In this document: one piece after another, positions 1 through 6,299 of the stretch
Position numbering within the stretch: the first letter of the stretch is position 1
Layout: each line of letters begins with the position of its first letter
NCBI GenBank assembly: GCA_023151335.1
Contig: JAKLJF010000202.1
Coordinates: forward strand, 1 to 8,153
DNA from: Thermoanaerobaculia bacterium
GTDB lineage: Bacteria > Bacteroidota > Bacteroidia > Chitinophagales > Saprospiraceae
DNA: 8,153 bases
Direction: 5' to 3'
The notes under the pieces: model-generated
Told to the model about the DNA's origin: nothing
The model's database searches: none
Seen by the model: only the letters and a program-made list of their open reading frames with translations
Position numbers and translations under genes: made by a program

Positions 1-977
1 ACAAGGAGTACAAAAAACTCCGGCCTATCGTGGAAACCTTTGAAAAATACGAAAAATTACTGGCCAACCTCCAAAGCGCCCGCGACCTGCTGGCCGTGGA
101 AAAGGACCCCGACATGCGCGAGATGGCCAAAGAAGAAATAGAAACGCTGGCGCCGCAAACCGAATCGCTGGAAGAAGAACTGAAAGCACTGCTGGTCCCC
201 CGCGACCCGGAGGATGAAAAAGACGTGATCTTCGAGATCCGTTCCGGAACCGGCGGCGATGAGGCCGCGCTTTTCGCCGGCGACCTGTACCGGATGTACC
301 TTCGCTATTTCCAGTCGCAGGGCTGGCAGGTGGAGGTTGTTGATGAAAACCCCGGCACCGTTGGCGGCTTCGCCAAAATCGTACTCGAAGTGACGGGCGA
401 AAACGTGTACGCCAAACTTAAATACGAATCCGGCGCCCACCGCGTACAACGCATTCCCGAAACCGAGGCCAAGGGCCGGGTCCACACCTCGGCGGCAACG
501 GTAGCCGTGCTGCCCATCATGGAACCGGAAGAAATGGACATCCGGAAAGAAGACATCCGCACCGACGTATTCCGCGCCAGCGGCGCCGGCGGCCAGCACG
601 TGAACCGGACCGAGTCGGGCGTGCGCTTCACCCACCTGCCCACCGGCGTGGTGGCCGAAAGTACCGAAAGCCGCTCGCAACACAAAAACCGCGAGATCGC
701 CATGGGCCGATTGATCCAGCAAATCCGGGAGATGCAGGCCAATCAGCAACAATCCGCCCTGGCCTCACAGCGCAGAAGCCTCGTGGGTTCCGGCGACCGC
801 TCCGAAAAGATCCGCACCTACAACTGGCCGCAAAACCGCGTGACCGACCACCGCCTGGAGGGCGACGTCAAAAATTTCAACCTGGATAAAGTGATCGAAG
901 GCGATCTGGAAGAGATCATCGAGGCTTTGACGATTGCCGACAACGCGGCGAAATTGCAGGCGGAAACGGTAGGATAA
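1..977 (+). CDS. prfA: Peptide chain release factor 1 (RF1), 5' end cut by window
   Basis: Class I release factor that recognises UAA and UAG in the ribosomal A site and triggers hydrolysis of peptidyl-tRNA. The reading frame is open from base 3 (Lys-Glu-Tyr-Lys-Lys-Leu-Arg-Pro) through the GTG at 30, so that GTG is an internal Val codon and not the start. About 35 N-terminal residues lie outside the window; 324 residues are visible, against about 360 for the family. The catalytic GGQ is encoded at 588-596 within GAGGQHVNRTESGVR. The anticodon-like tripeptide is Pro-Glu-Thr at 456-464 in RIPETEAKGRVHTSAA; P-x-T in place of Ser-Pro-Phe identifies RF1 rather than RF2. The GGQ glutamine is the expected target of PrmC methylation, which is family knowledge. 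The gene ends in TAA and faces the minus-strand gene at 1842-2507 across a repeat-rich gap. No oddities in the protein. Confidence 0.97.
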   Translation, partial: KEYKKLRPIVETFEKYEKLLANLQSARDLLAVEKDPDMREMAKEEIETLAPQTESLEEELKALLVPRDPEDEKDVIFEIRSGTGGDEAALFAGDLYRMYLRYFQSQGWQVEVVDENPGTVGGFAKIVLEVTGENVYAKLKYESGAHRVQRIPETEAKGRVHTSAATVAVLPIMEPEEMDIRKEDIRTDVFRASGAGGQHVNRTESGVRFTHLPTGVVAESTESRSQHKNREIAMGRLIQQIREMQANQQQSALASQRRSLVGSGDRSEKIRTYNWPQNRVTDHRLEGDVKNFNLDKVIEGDLEEIIEALTIADNAAKLQAETVG

Positions 978-1106
978 TCAAAATCCGTGAAAATCCGTGT
1001 ACAACATGAGTCATCCCGAATTTTCCAAATGGCTTCGCCCTTGTGTCAGAAGTTAATGAACAGGATATAGGCCGAGTCTTAGTAAAATATTATTCGTTTA
1101 CCGCCC

Positions 1107-1139
1107 AGACTTTCCAGGTTTTTGAAACCTGGAAAGTCT
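1107..1139. repeat. Perfect 15-bp hairpin, 3-base loop
   Basis: Arms AGACTTTCCAGGTTT (1107-1121) and AAACCTGGAAAGTCT (1125-1139) are perfect reverse complements separated by TTG. A further 9-bp pair, AATATTATT at 1086-1094 and AATAATATT at 1159-1167, brackets it. It lies 130 bases after the prfA stop and has no T-tract in either direction, so it is not a standard intrinsic terminator. It could still block or protect the 3' end of the prfA transcript. A dispersed intergenic repeat is the simplest reading. Confidence 0.8.
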
Positions 1140-1210
1140 AAAACCGCGGCGTTTTCAAAATAATATTCCCCCTGACAAGTCAGAAAATCCGGCGGCTTGC
1201 ATCGGATTTT

Positions 1211-1422
1211 AACCGCGAAGCGGTTGAATGTGAATAGCCACGGCTGTAACCCGTGGAAAAACGGCGGTGACGGGCCCAACCGCGAAGCGGTTGAATGTAG
1301 AATATAAATTATTGATTATCAAACACAAATGAGCTGATTCAACCGCTTCGCGGTTGTTACGCTCGAGCTCGCAATACCCCGGATTGCATCCGGGGCTATT
1401 CACATTCAACCGCTTCGCGGTT
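1211..1422. repeat. Head-to-head pair of 82-base palindromic (REP/BIME-like) units
   Basis: The 15-base palindrome AACCGCGAAGCGGTT occurs at 1211-1225 and 1278-1292, and its reverse complement at 1341-1355 and 1408-1422. Each outer copy continues inwards with GAATGTGAATAGCC, then a 19-base hairpin (1238-1256 on the left, 1377-1395 on the right), a 21-base spacer, and the inner palindrome. Both units are therefore exactly 82 bases, in opposite orientation around a 48-base AT-rich centre. The hairpin stems differ in sequence (CCACGG/CCGTGG against CCCCGGA/TCCGGGG) but keep pairing, and the spacers are unrelated yet equal in length. This pattern fits a structured repeat family of REP type, which in other bacteria is moved by Y1 (RAYT) transposases; no such transposase is in the window. 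Confidence 0.85.
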
Positions 1423-1676
1423 TCTTAACCCATCAGGAGAAATGATGGGATTGTTCAGTTTTTTGTGTCCAGTGGTCAGAATAGCCCTGATTGACAGGGG
1501 GGCACTGGATACAGAAAACGGAACACGCTCGAAATAACCTATGTCGGTTTTGCCTAAATTTACTCAAAGTTTTAAGCGAAATGGGGGTGCAGCGGTCATT
1601 CACGCTAAAAAATTCGGGATGACACATATTTGTCCGCTTTAGCACTTGAAAGGCGGACAATGTCCGCCAAATATTC

Positions 1677-1763
1677 GTCATTGCGTCTAAGACGCTCGAC
1701 AGCGGTGGGCAGCTCCACAAACTGGTGTGGTTGGAGATGTCACCGCTCCTGCGTCGCGATGAC
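1677..1763. repeat. Imperfect inverted repeat with central hairpin
   Basis: Outer arms at 1677-1685 and 1755-1763 pair over 9 bp with one G·T. Inner arms AGCGGTG (1701-1707) and CACCGCT (1741-1747) pair over 7 bp. A central CCACA/TGTGG stem (1715-1719, 1726-1730) lies inside a CTCC/GGAG pair. The termini read GTCATTGCG and, on the other strand, GTCATCGCG. The nested symmetry suggests a small mobile or structured non-coding element. No coding frame explains it. Confidence 0.5.
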
Positions 1764-1841
1764 ACCTCCAACGGGGCCACATTAAACTGTTGCTGTCCCG
1801 TACCGCAAGCCGAAGGGGAGAAACAGTTTTGGGCACAACGT

Positions 1842-2507
1842 TCAGTTTCTCCTCGCGCGCAATTTTTCGGCAAAGCCCGCTGCCATCCGGTGGCAGCGCC
1901 AAAACTGCCACATTTCACCGCCGGCCAGCGCCAGCAACGCGGCGCCGAGCAGCAGGTTGTGTACCAGCAGGGCTTTTTCGTAATAATCCAGAAAAAACGG
2001 GCGGATCACAAACAGTTCGACCGCCACGGCCAGAGCGGCCAGGAAAGTAAGGGCCACCGCGATGGCCCGCGTGTACATCAGGGTATTGGAACGCTGGCGG
2101 ATGAGGCATCTGCGCAGCAGGCGAATCGAAAGTTTTTCGCAGGGATCCAGCTTGATGAGTTCGCGCAGGACATGTTCGCTTTTGGCAAATTCATGCATCC
2201 GGTACAGCGCGACAGATTTTTTGAATAACAGCCGGGTGTAAATATCCTCGCCGCCCCAGTTTTCGATGTTTTGCATGATCACGATCTCCAGGAGGTGATC
2301 GCACATGACTACATGCTGGGGATAGTTGCCCGTTTCAAAAAGGGCATTGGTGTAGTTCAGTGTACAGTCGAAATATTCCTCCGTATCCAGGGCGGTCATG
2401 GCTTCCTCGAACCGCTCGTAATACCGGATGATACCGTGGTAATCGGCGGGATCGATAGCCTTAAAATTGCGGTACAATTTCAGTCGATATGCGGGCAGGT
2501 AAGCCAT
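1842..2507 (-). CDS. TPR-like protein with two C-terminal membrane segments, function unknown
   Basis: A 221-residue protein of no family I can name. Residues about 44-76 and 88-122 form helical pairs resembling tetratricopeptide repeats (the second ends in Ala-Lys-Ser-Glu-His-Val-Leu-Arg-Glu-Leu-Ile-Lys-Leu-Asp-Pro, a typical TPR helix B with terminal Pro). A basic stretch (Arg-rich, 129-139) is followed by two hydrophobic segments at about 146-168 and 179-197 joined by a short loop, then a basic tail ending RARRN. The likely topology is a cytoplasmic helical domain and a membrane hairpin, with both ends in the cytoplasm. The ATG at 2507 is preceded at suitable distance by a good Bacteroidota promoter candidate (2530-2561), supporting this start and independent transcription. 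It lies 143 bases downstream of the MORN-caspase gene in the same direction. A scaffold or adaptor role is possible but is inference only. Confidence 0.75.
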   Translation of the reverse strand: MAYLPAYRLKLYRNFKAIDPADYHGIIRYYERFEEAMTALDTEEYFDCTLNYTNALFETGNYPQHVVMCDHLLEIVIMQNIENWGGEDIYTRLLFKKSVALYRMHEFAKSEHVLRELIKLDPCEKLSIRLLRRCLIRQRSNTLMYTRAIAVALTFLAALAVAVELFVIRPFFLDYYEKALLVHNLLLGAALLALAGGEMWQFWRCHRMAAGFAEKLRARRN

Positions 2508-2529
2508 GGTTGGCGAAATGCTTGCGGTC

Positions 2530-2561
2530 GAAAGTTACGCCGGAAATATTTTTCCCACAAA
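2530..2561 (-). promoter_or_regulatory. Promoter candidate of Bacteroidota type for the TPR-like gene
   Basis: Read on the minus strand, TTTG (2561-2558) is followed after 20 bases by TAACTTTC (2537-2530). This matches the Bacteroidota primary sigma consensus TTTG / TAnnTTTG at all but the last base, with the expected spacing. Transcription would begin near 2523-2525, leaving a leader of about 15-20 bases before the ATG at 2507. It lies just downstream of the inverted repeat at 2570-2650. Confidence 0.5.
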
Positions 2562-2569
2562 CACCATTT

Positions 2570-2650
2570 AGAATATCGAATATCGAACAGCGAATGCCGG
2601 ATGTCGATATTCAAGGACTTCGACATTCGCTGTTCGATATTCGGTATTCT
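2570..2650. repeat. Long inverted repeat abutting the caspase stop codon
   Basis: Bases 2570-2596 pair with 2624-2650 over 27 positions with a single T·G wobble (2576/2644), closing a 27-base loop. The arms are built of near-tandem GAATATCGAA units. The repeat begins at the base immediately after the MORN-caspase stop codon (2651-2653), so the transcript would end in a long stem. No T-tract follows on the minus strand. It may protect or terminate the message, or be a dispersed intergenic palindrome inserted there. Confidence 0.85.
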
Positions 2651-4150
2651 CTACTTCCGCTGGAACGCCACCGGCATGGCATCATCGAATGCCCCGGTGA
2701 GCACAGGTGTTTGCACGTTGGTGGTGTATTCCCGCACCTTCACGTATACGTAATTGAACAATTCGCGAATGGTCACGATCTGGTCACTGTTGGCGTTGGC
2801 CGCGCCGTTGAGCCCGCGCAGGAGGTAATAGGTGAATACGCCCTGGCGAAGGCCGTGATCTTCGAGCGACAATTCTTCGGCTTTGGAGGACATAAGCAGG
2901 GCTACGCCGCCGTAAGAATCTTCGAAGGCCTGGTAATATTTTTGCACGGAAACCGGCGCCGGTCCTTTGGCTGCCAGGCCGTAATTGAGCGTACCGCTGT
3001 GGCAGGCGTCGGCGATGCAAAGTTTATGTTTGGCTTTGCTTTGCATGAGGATGTTTTTGATTTCATCATGCCGGAGTTTGTTGTTGTAACCGTCGAAATC
3101 CGACGGCAGGAAACAACCTTCCAGGCCGTGGCCGCTGAAGTAAAACAGCACCACGTCGTTAGCATCGGCTTTGAGGAAAAACTGGCGCATGGTGCGCAGC
3201 ACCTGTTCGCGGGTGGCCGCTTCGTCAATCAATACGGATATCTGCTCGTCGGGCAGGCCGCCGCCTTCGGGGCTTCGCAGAAAGGAATAGAACCGGAGCG
3301 CGTCATCGTCGGTGAACTTGAGCGACGGCATGGCCGTGTAGCGGCTCACGCCCACGACTACGGCGTAGATCTTGACATTCTGGCTCCGTTCTATGCGCAC
3401 GGGGTCGCTGGGCACCATTTCGTCGGAATCCAGTTCCCGCACGGGGGCGCCATTGACCCAAACGGCGCCGTACACCCGGCCGTTGGCAAAATGCATAACG
3501 CCTTCGCCGTTGGGCGCGCCTTTCAGCCACTGCCCTTCGTAGCGGTCGCCGCCGGCATAGTAGCAAATACCGCGGCCGGCCGGTACGCCGTCTTTGAATT
3601 CGCCCACCCAGCGCGAGCCGTCGGGGTAGTTGTAAAAACCGCTCCCACTCCGGCAATAAACGGAGTTGCAGTTGCGCATACCGCTCAGGTCGGGCTTATT
3701 CGCGGAACTGGCAGCGGGTTTATTGGGCTTTTGGTTGCTGGCCTGCGCCACCGTGCCGTTGGTGTTTTGAGCGCCGGCATATTTACCATTGGCCCAAACG
3801 CCCTCGGTAACGGTGCCATTGGTGCGAACCAGTTTACCCTGGCCGTTTTTCATGTTTTTTTTCCAGCCGCCGGAATAATAAGCGCCATCGGGATAGTACA
3901 TTGTCCCGTAACCTTCAAATTTGCCGTAATGGAACTGTCCTTCGTAGCGTTCGCGGGAGGCAAAGTAATACTTGCCCTGGCCGTGGGGTTGGCCATTGGC
4001 CCATTTGCCGACGTATTTATCGCCGTTGGCAAAACGAAATGTGCCCTGACCGTTACGGCAGTTTCCTTCCAGGCACTGGGCATCGAGGTTGGTATGGCTG
4101 ACTGCCAGCAGCAAAGCCGGCATAACGAAGCAAAAAAATAGACCCTTCAT
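2651..4150 (-). CDS. Secreted MORN-repeat protein with C-terminal caspase-like (C14) peptidase domain
   Basis: A 499-residue protein from the ATG at 4150; the frame can be opened by a TTG at 4177, but only the ATG places a normal signal peptide (MKGLFFCFVMPALLLAVSHT, cut near Asp-Ala-Gln at 23-25) at the N-terminus. Residues about 33-126 carry four MORN repeats (for example YVGKWANGQPHGQG), followed by a Asn/Ala/Lys-rich linker (about 127-160) and about three more repeats (168-236; WVGEFKDGVPAGRG, YEGQWLKGAPNGEG). Residues 257-499 are a clan CD caspase fold: KIYAVVVGVSRY as first strand, catalytic His341 in VLFYFSGHG, catalytic Cys383 in CIADACHSG, and the later GGVALLMSSKAEE and GVFTYYLLRGL segments. 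Both catalytic residues are present, so it should be active. Bacterial homologues usually cleave after Arg/Lys or self-process; specificity here is unknown. MORN repeats commonly bind lipid or protein. Export suggests a role in the periplasm or envelope. Confidence 0.9.
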   Translation of the reverse strand: MKGLFFCFVMPALLLAVSHTNLDAQCLEGNCRNGQGTFRFANGDKYVGKWANGQPHGQGKYYFASRERYEGQFHYGKFEGYGTMYYPDGAYYSGGWKKNMKNGQGKLVRTNGTVTEGVWANGKYAGAQNTNGTVAQASNQKPNKPAASSANKPDLSGMRNCNSVYCRSGSGFYNYPDGSRWVGEFKDGVPAGRGICYYAGGDRYEGQWLKGAPNGEGVMHFANGRVYGAVWVNGAPVRELDSDEMVPSDPVRIERSQNVKIYAVVVGVSRYTAMPSLKFTDDDALRFYSFLRSPEGGGLPDEQISVLIDEAATREQVLRTMRQFFLKADANDVVLFYFSGHGLEGCFLPSDFDGYNNKLRHDEIKNILMQSKAKHKLCIADACHSGTLNYGLAAKGPAPVSVQKYYQAFEDSYGGVALLMSSKAEELSLEDHGLRQGVFTYYLLRGLNGAANANSDQIVTIRELFNYVYVKVREYTTNVQTPVLTGAFDDAMPVAFQRK

Positions 4151-4371
4151 AGGTGTGAGTAGTTTGATAATGTTCAACGAAAGCGGATAAGAAAGAAGGG
4201 TGCAAATACTGTTAAAAATAGATTAAAGTTGGTTAAGCGGGAGCTCCGGAAATCGCATTGAATGGCCATGTGTGGAAATCGATTTTAAAAGTACCCGGGT
4301 AAAGGGCGATTCCAAGAACATCTTTGTTAACCGAATATTGTGCCAGTCGCATGAGATTCAAACGATATTTG

Positions 4372-4407
4372 TAAATTTGCACCGCTAAATCGTTTGCTAA
4401 AAATTTG
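4372..4407 (+). promoter_or_regulatory. Promoter candidate for the DUF4920 lipoprotein gene
   Basis: TAAATTTG at 4372-4379 matches the Bacteroidota -7 element exactly but lacks a clear TTTG upstream. Alternatively the TTTG within it (4376-4379) serves as the -33 element, with AAAATTTG at 4400-4407 as the -7 element after a 20-base spacer. The second option leaves about 20-25 bases of A/T-rich leader before the ATG at 4437. The rest of 4151-4436 is AT-rich and holds no gene. I saw no convincing promoter for the divergent caspase gene. Confidence 0.4.
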
Positions 4408-4436
4408 ATTATCAATAAATTGAAAAAATCGCTAAA

Positions 4437-4934
4437 ATGATGTTAAAAAAATTCTGCTTTTCGATCCTTACCATCGCCCTGCTGGCTGCCTGCGGCGCCG
4501 ACCCATCCAACACGGCCAATGCCCAAACGACCAATGACGGCAAACACTTCGGCGCCACGATCACAGCCGACGGGGCCATCAAATACGACGAACTGATGCC
4601 TAAAATGGCAACAACCGATTCCCTTGCCATCAAGGTAACGGGCAAGGTGAAAGAAGTTTGCCAGAAAAAAGGCTGCTGGATGACGCTGGTATCCGACCAG
4701 CCCGGCTATCCCGAAATGCGCGTCACCTTCAAAGATTATGCGTTTTTTATGCCGAAAGACCTCTCCGGCAAAAGCGTGGTGATCGACGGTTTCGCTTTTG
4801 TAGATGTCACTTCGGTGGACGATCTGCGCCACTACGCGGAGGACGCCGGCAAATCCAAAGAAGAGATCGCCGCCATCACCGAGCCGAAACGCGAAGTGGC
4901 TTTCGAAGCGGCAGGCGTGCTTATTTTGAATTAA
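4437..4934 (+). CDS. DUF4920 domain lipoprotein
   Basis: A 165-residue lipoprotein precursor. The N-terminus is a type II signal peptide: Lys4-Lys5, a hydrophobic core, and the lipobox Leu16-Ala-Ala-Cys19, after which a Thr/Asn/Ala-rich linker leads to the folded domain. The core (about 35-165) matches DUF4920, known mainly from Bacteroidota: GKVKEVCQKKGCWM with Cys75 and Cys80, then MRVTFKDYAFFMPKDLSGKSVVIDG. The paired cysteines suggest a metal site or a disulfide, but no function is established for the family. Two ATG codons lie in tandem at 4437 and 4440; either would serve. The leader is A-rich, as is usual for initiation in this phylum. Its TAA overlaps the stop codon of the convergent minus-strand gene. 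It is divergent from the MORN-caspase gene and may share a control region with it. Confidence 0.9.
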   Translation: MMLKKFCFSILTIALLAACGADPSNTANAQTTNDGKHFGATITADGAIKYDELMPKMATTDSLAIKVTGKVKEVCQKKGCWMTLVSDQPGYPEMRVTFKDYAFFMPKDLSGKSVVIDGFAFVDVTSVDDLRHYAEDAGKSKEEIAAITEPKREVAFEAAGVLILN

Positions 4935-6232
4935 ATATCCGGCGCCGTTTCCGGGGCGAACAGGGCCTGCACTATTTTCAATGCCGACCCCCGGAAGCGT
5001 CCTGCTGATGCCGGCGAAAGCTGACGGGATAAAATCAGGGGCGTGTCGTCGATCACCCGCAGCCATTGCACATCCCGGCAGGTAGTCCAATGTTCGCCGG
5101 CAAAAGGCCGCGGATCGGATTGCACCACGCCAAGCGCCCGTATTTCCCGGCGTTTGGCAATGGCCAGCACCACATCGCCAACGCACATACGCCGGGCCAG
5201 CTGCCGCACACTGCGCGCTGGCCCGGCTTTATTTTCGCCCATAATGTCGGGCAACAAATTTTCATCCCAAAAGCGGTAGGCTGTCCAGTAGGGACGAAGC
5301 AGTCCCGTATGATCGAAAGGCATCCGGTGTTCGCGAAAATGAACGCCCCAGGCTTCCGGATGCCGGCCCATATTCACCCACCAGACGCCGGCGCCGGCAC
5401 TGATGCGCCGCCGCAGGTCGGTGAGTTGAAAATGGGTGTTTTGGAACAGAGGGAAGGCTGCAAACGCTTTGACCTCTGCCGGACGTATTTTCCGGATAGG
5501 TACCGAAAGACTTTTCAATCGGTTGAACTCCCCATGGAAAGCGGCGATCAAACCGGGGTCATCCATAACGATCAGATTTTCCGCATTGCCCGTATAGGTC
5601 CAGTTGTACGAACCCGTGAGCAGCAAACGGTCATCCACCAGGGCAAATTTATGGTGCATCAGCGCCGTGTCGCGGTAGGCGTATAACAATCCGCCCAGTT
5701 TGATCCATTTTTGGAAATCGAGTCCCCGCGGCTGAATGTTTTGGCTGTCATACTCGAGGATCAACTCCACCGCCACCCCGGCGCGCAGTTTTTGCAGCAA
5801 GACGTCGAAAATGTCCCGGTGGGAAAACCAGCAAACGGCCACGCGGATGCGCTGTTCAGCGCGGGCGAGGTGCCGGCAAAGGATGGCAGGCAGGTTCTGG
5901 AAGTAGGCAGCGGGGGACATAATGCAAAGCAAAGCATATCCTTCGGTAACGCCGGGCGCCGGTACCATAACGATGATAAAAAACGGCAGGAAGCGGGGGA
6001 TATCTTTCAGTTGTTCTTTGGCCTGTTGGAGTTCTTCTGGGGTAGGTTGATTGGTTTTGGTAAAAAAAAGCTTGCCACGACCATACCGGGCATACACATG
6101 AACCATGTGTTTGGTTTCCAGGCCTTCCATCAAAAAGGCCCAGAGCATCATACGTGGAAAACGAATGACACGCCGGAATTGCGTGCGTATAGCCATGGCA
6201 TTAAAACGTATGTATTGCCCGTATTGGTTCAC
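4931..6232 (-). CDS. LETM1-like / single-HKD PLD nuclease / EVE-like three-part protein
   Basis: A 433-residue protein. Residues 1-103 resemble the short LETM1-like proteins of Bacteroidota (EELQQAKEQLKDIPRFLPFF, then a hydrophobic VPAPGVTEGYALL), although the usual C-terminal LETM1 tail is missing. Residues about 105-245 are a phospholipase-D-superfamily nuclease domain with one HKD motif, His193-x-Lys195-x4-Asp200, followed by GSYNWT (207-212); single-HKD enzymes such as Nuc and BfiI act as dimers. Residues about 282-400 (VWWVNMG, then GDVVLAIAKRREIRALGVV and TTCRDVQWL) resemble EVE/PUA-like domains that precede McrB-type restriction ATPases and bind modified bases. The start used is GTG 6232; ATG 6196 and, for the nuclease alone, ATG 5920 (Met105) are alternatives. 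It lies 67 bases after the M14 gene. Cleavage of modified or foreign nucleic acid is inference. Confidence 0.75.
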   Translation of the reverse strand: MNQYGQYIRFNAMAIRTQFRRVIRFPRMMLWAFLMEGLETKHMVHVYARYGRGKLFFTKTNQPTPEELQQAKEQLKDIPRFLPFFIIVMVPAPGVTEGYALLCIMSPAAYFQNLPAILCRHLARAEQRIRVAVCWFSHRDIFDVLLQKLRAGVAVELILEYDSQNIQPRGLDFQKWIKLGGLLYAYRDTALMHHKFALVDDRLLLTGSYNWTYTGNAENLIVMDDPGLIAAFHGEFNRLKSLSVPIRKIRPAEVKAFAAFPLFQNTHFQLTDLRRRISAGAGVWWVNMGRHPEAWGVHFREHRMPFDHTGLLRPYWTAYRFWDENLLPDIMGENKAGPARSVRQLARRMCVGDVVLAIAKRREIRALGVVQSDPRPFAGEHWTTCRDVQWLRVIDDTPLILSRQLSPASAGRFRGSALKIVQALFAPETAPDI

Positions 6233-6299
6233 CTTTTTATCAAATTCTGCAAATGCCGCTTTATATGATAAAAACAGTGCAGCAATAATAGGGCCGGAA

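Larger units (their letters stand above)
978..1841. other. Repeat-rich intergenic region without a convincing gene
   Basis: This 864-base stretch lies between the convergent prfA and the TPR-like gene. It begins with a 10-base direct repeat, AAAATCCGTG at 980-989 and 990-999. It also holds a perfect 15-bp hairpin (1107-1139), a head-to-head pair of palindromic units (1211-1422), a small hairpin with 7-bp arms CCCATCA/TGATGGG (1429-1435, 1443-1449) followed by a T-rich run, a nested pairing TCCAGTG/CACTGGA (1468-1474, 1503-1509), and a larger imperfect inverted repeat (1677-1763). The minus-strand open frames here are short, rich in Cys and Arg, run through the repeats and resemble no family I recognise. 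I read the region as an accumulation of small non-coding repeat elements. Confidence 0.7.

Noticed and set aside
57..752. A 231-codon minus-strand frame opposite prfA
   Set aside because: Antisense to a highly conserved release factor gene; no domain visible.
1211..1422. The palindromic repeats as a CRISPR array
   Set aside because: The four palindromes are in mixed orientation, the spacing is 67, 63 and 67 bases between repeat starts with conserved inner sequence, and no cas gene is present.
1817..1852. GGAGAAAC/GTTTCTCC stem over the stop codon of the TPR-like gene as an intrinsic terminator
   Set aside because: The stem is only 8 bp with a 20-base loop, overlaps the last codons, and no T-tract follows on the minus strand.
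1433..1918. A 161-codon minus-strand frame in the repeat-rich gap
   Set aside because: It runs through the inverted repeats, overlaps the end of the TPR-like gene, is rich in Cys, Arg and His, and shows no domain.
2489..4141. A 550-codon open frame on the + strand
   Set aside because: It lies antisense to the MORN-caspase gene, whose domains and catalytic motifs are clear. Its translation resembles no family, and part of it runs through the inverted repeat at 2570-2650. A long antisense frame is a by-product of GC-biased codon use.
5066..6268. Two + strand frames of 206 and 185 codons opposite the PLD gene
   Set aside because: The minus strand encodes recognisable HKD and EVE-like motifs; the + frames show none and are shadows.
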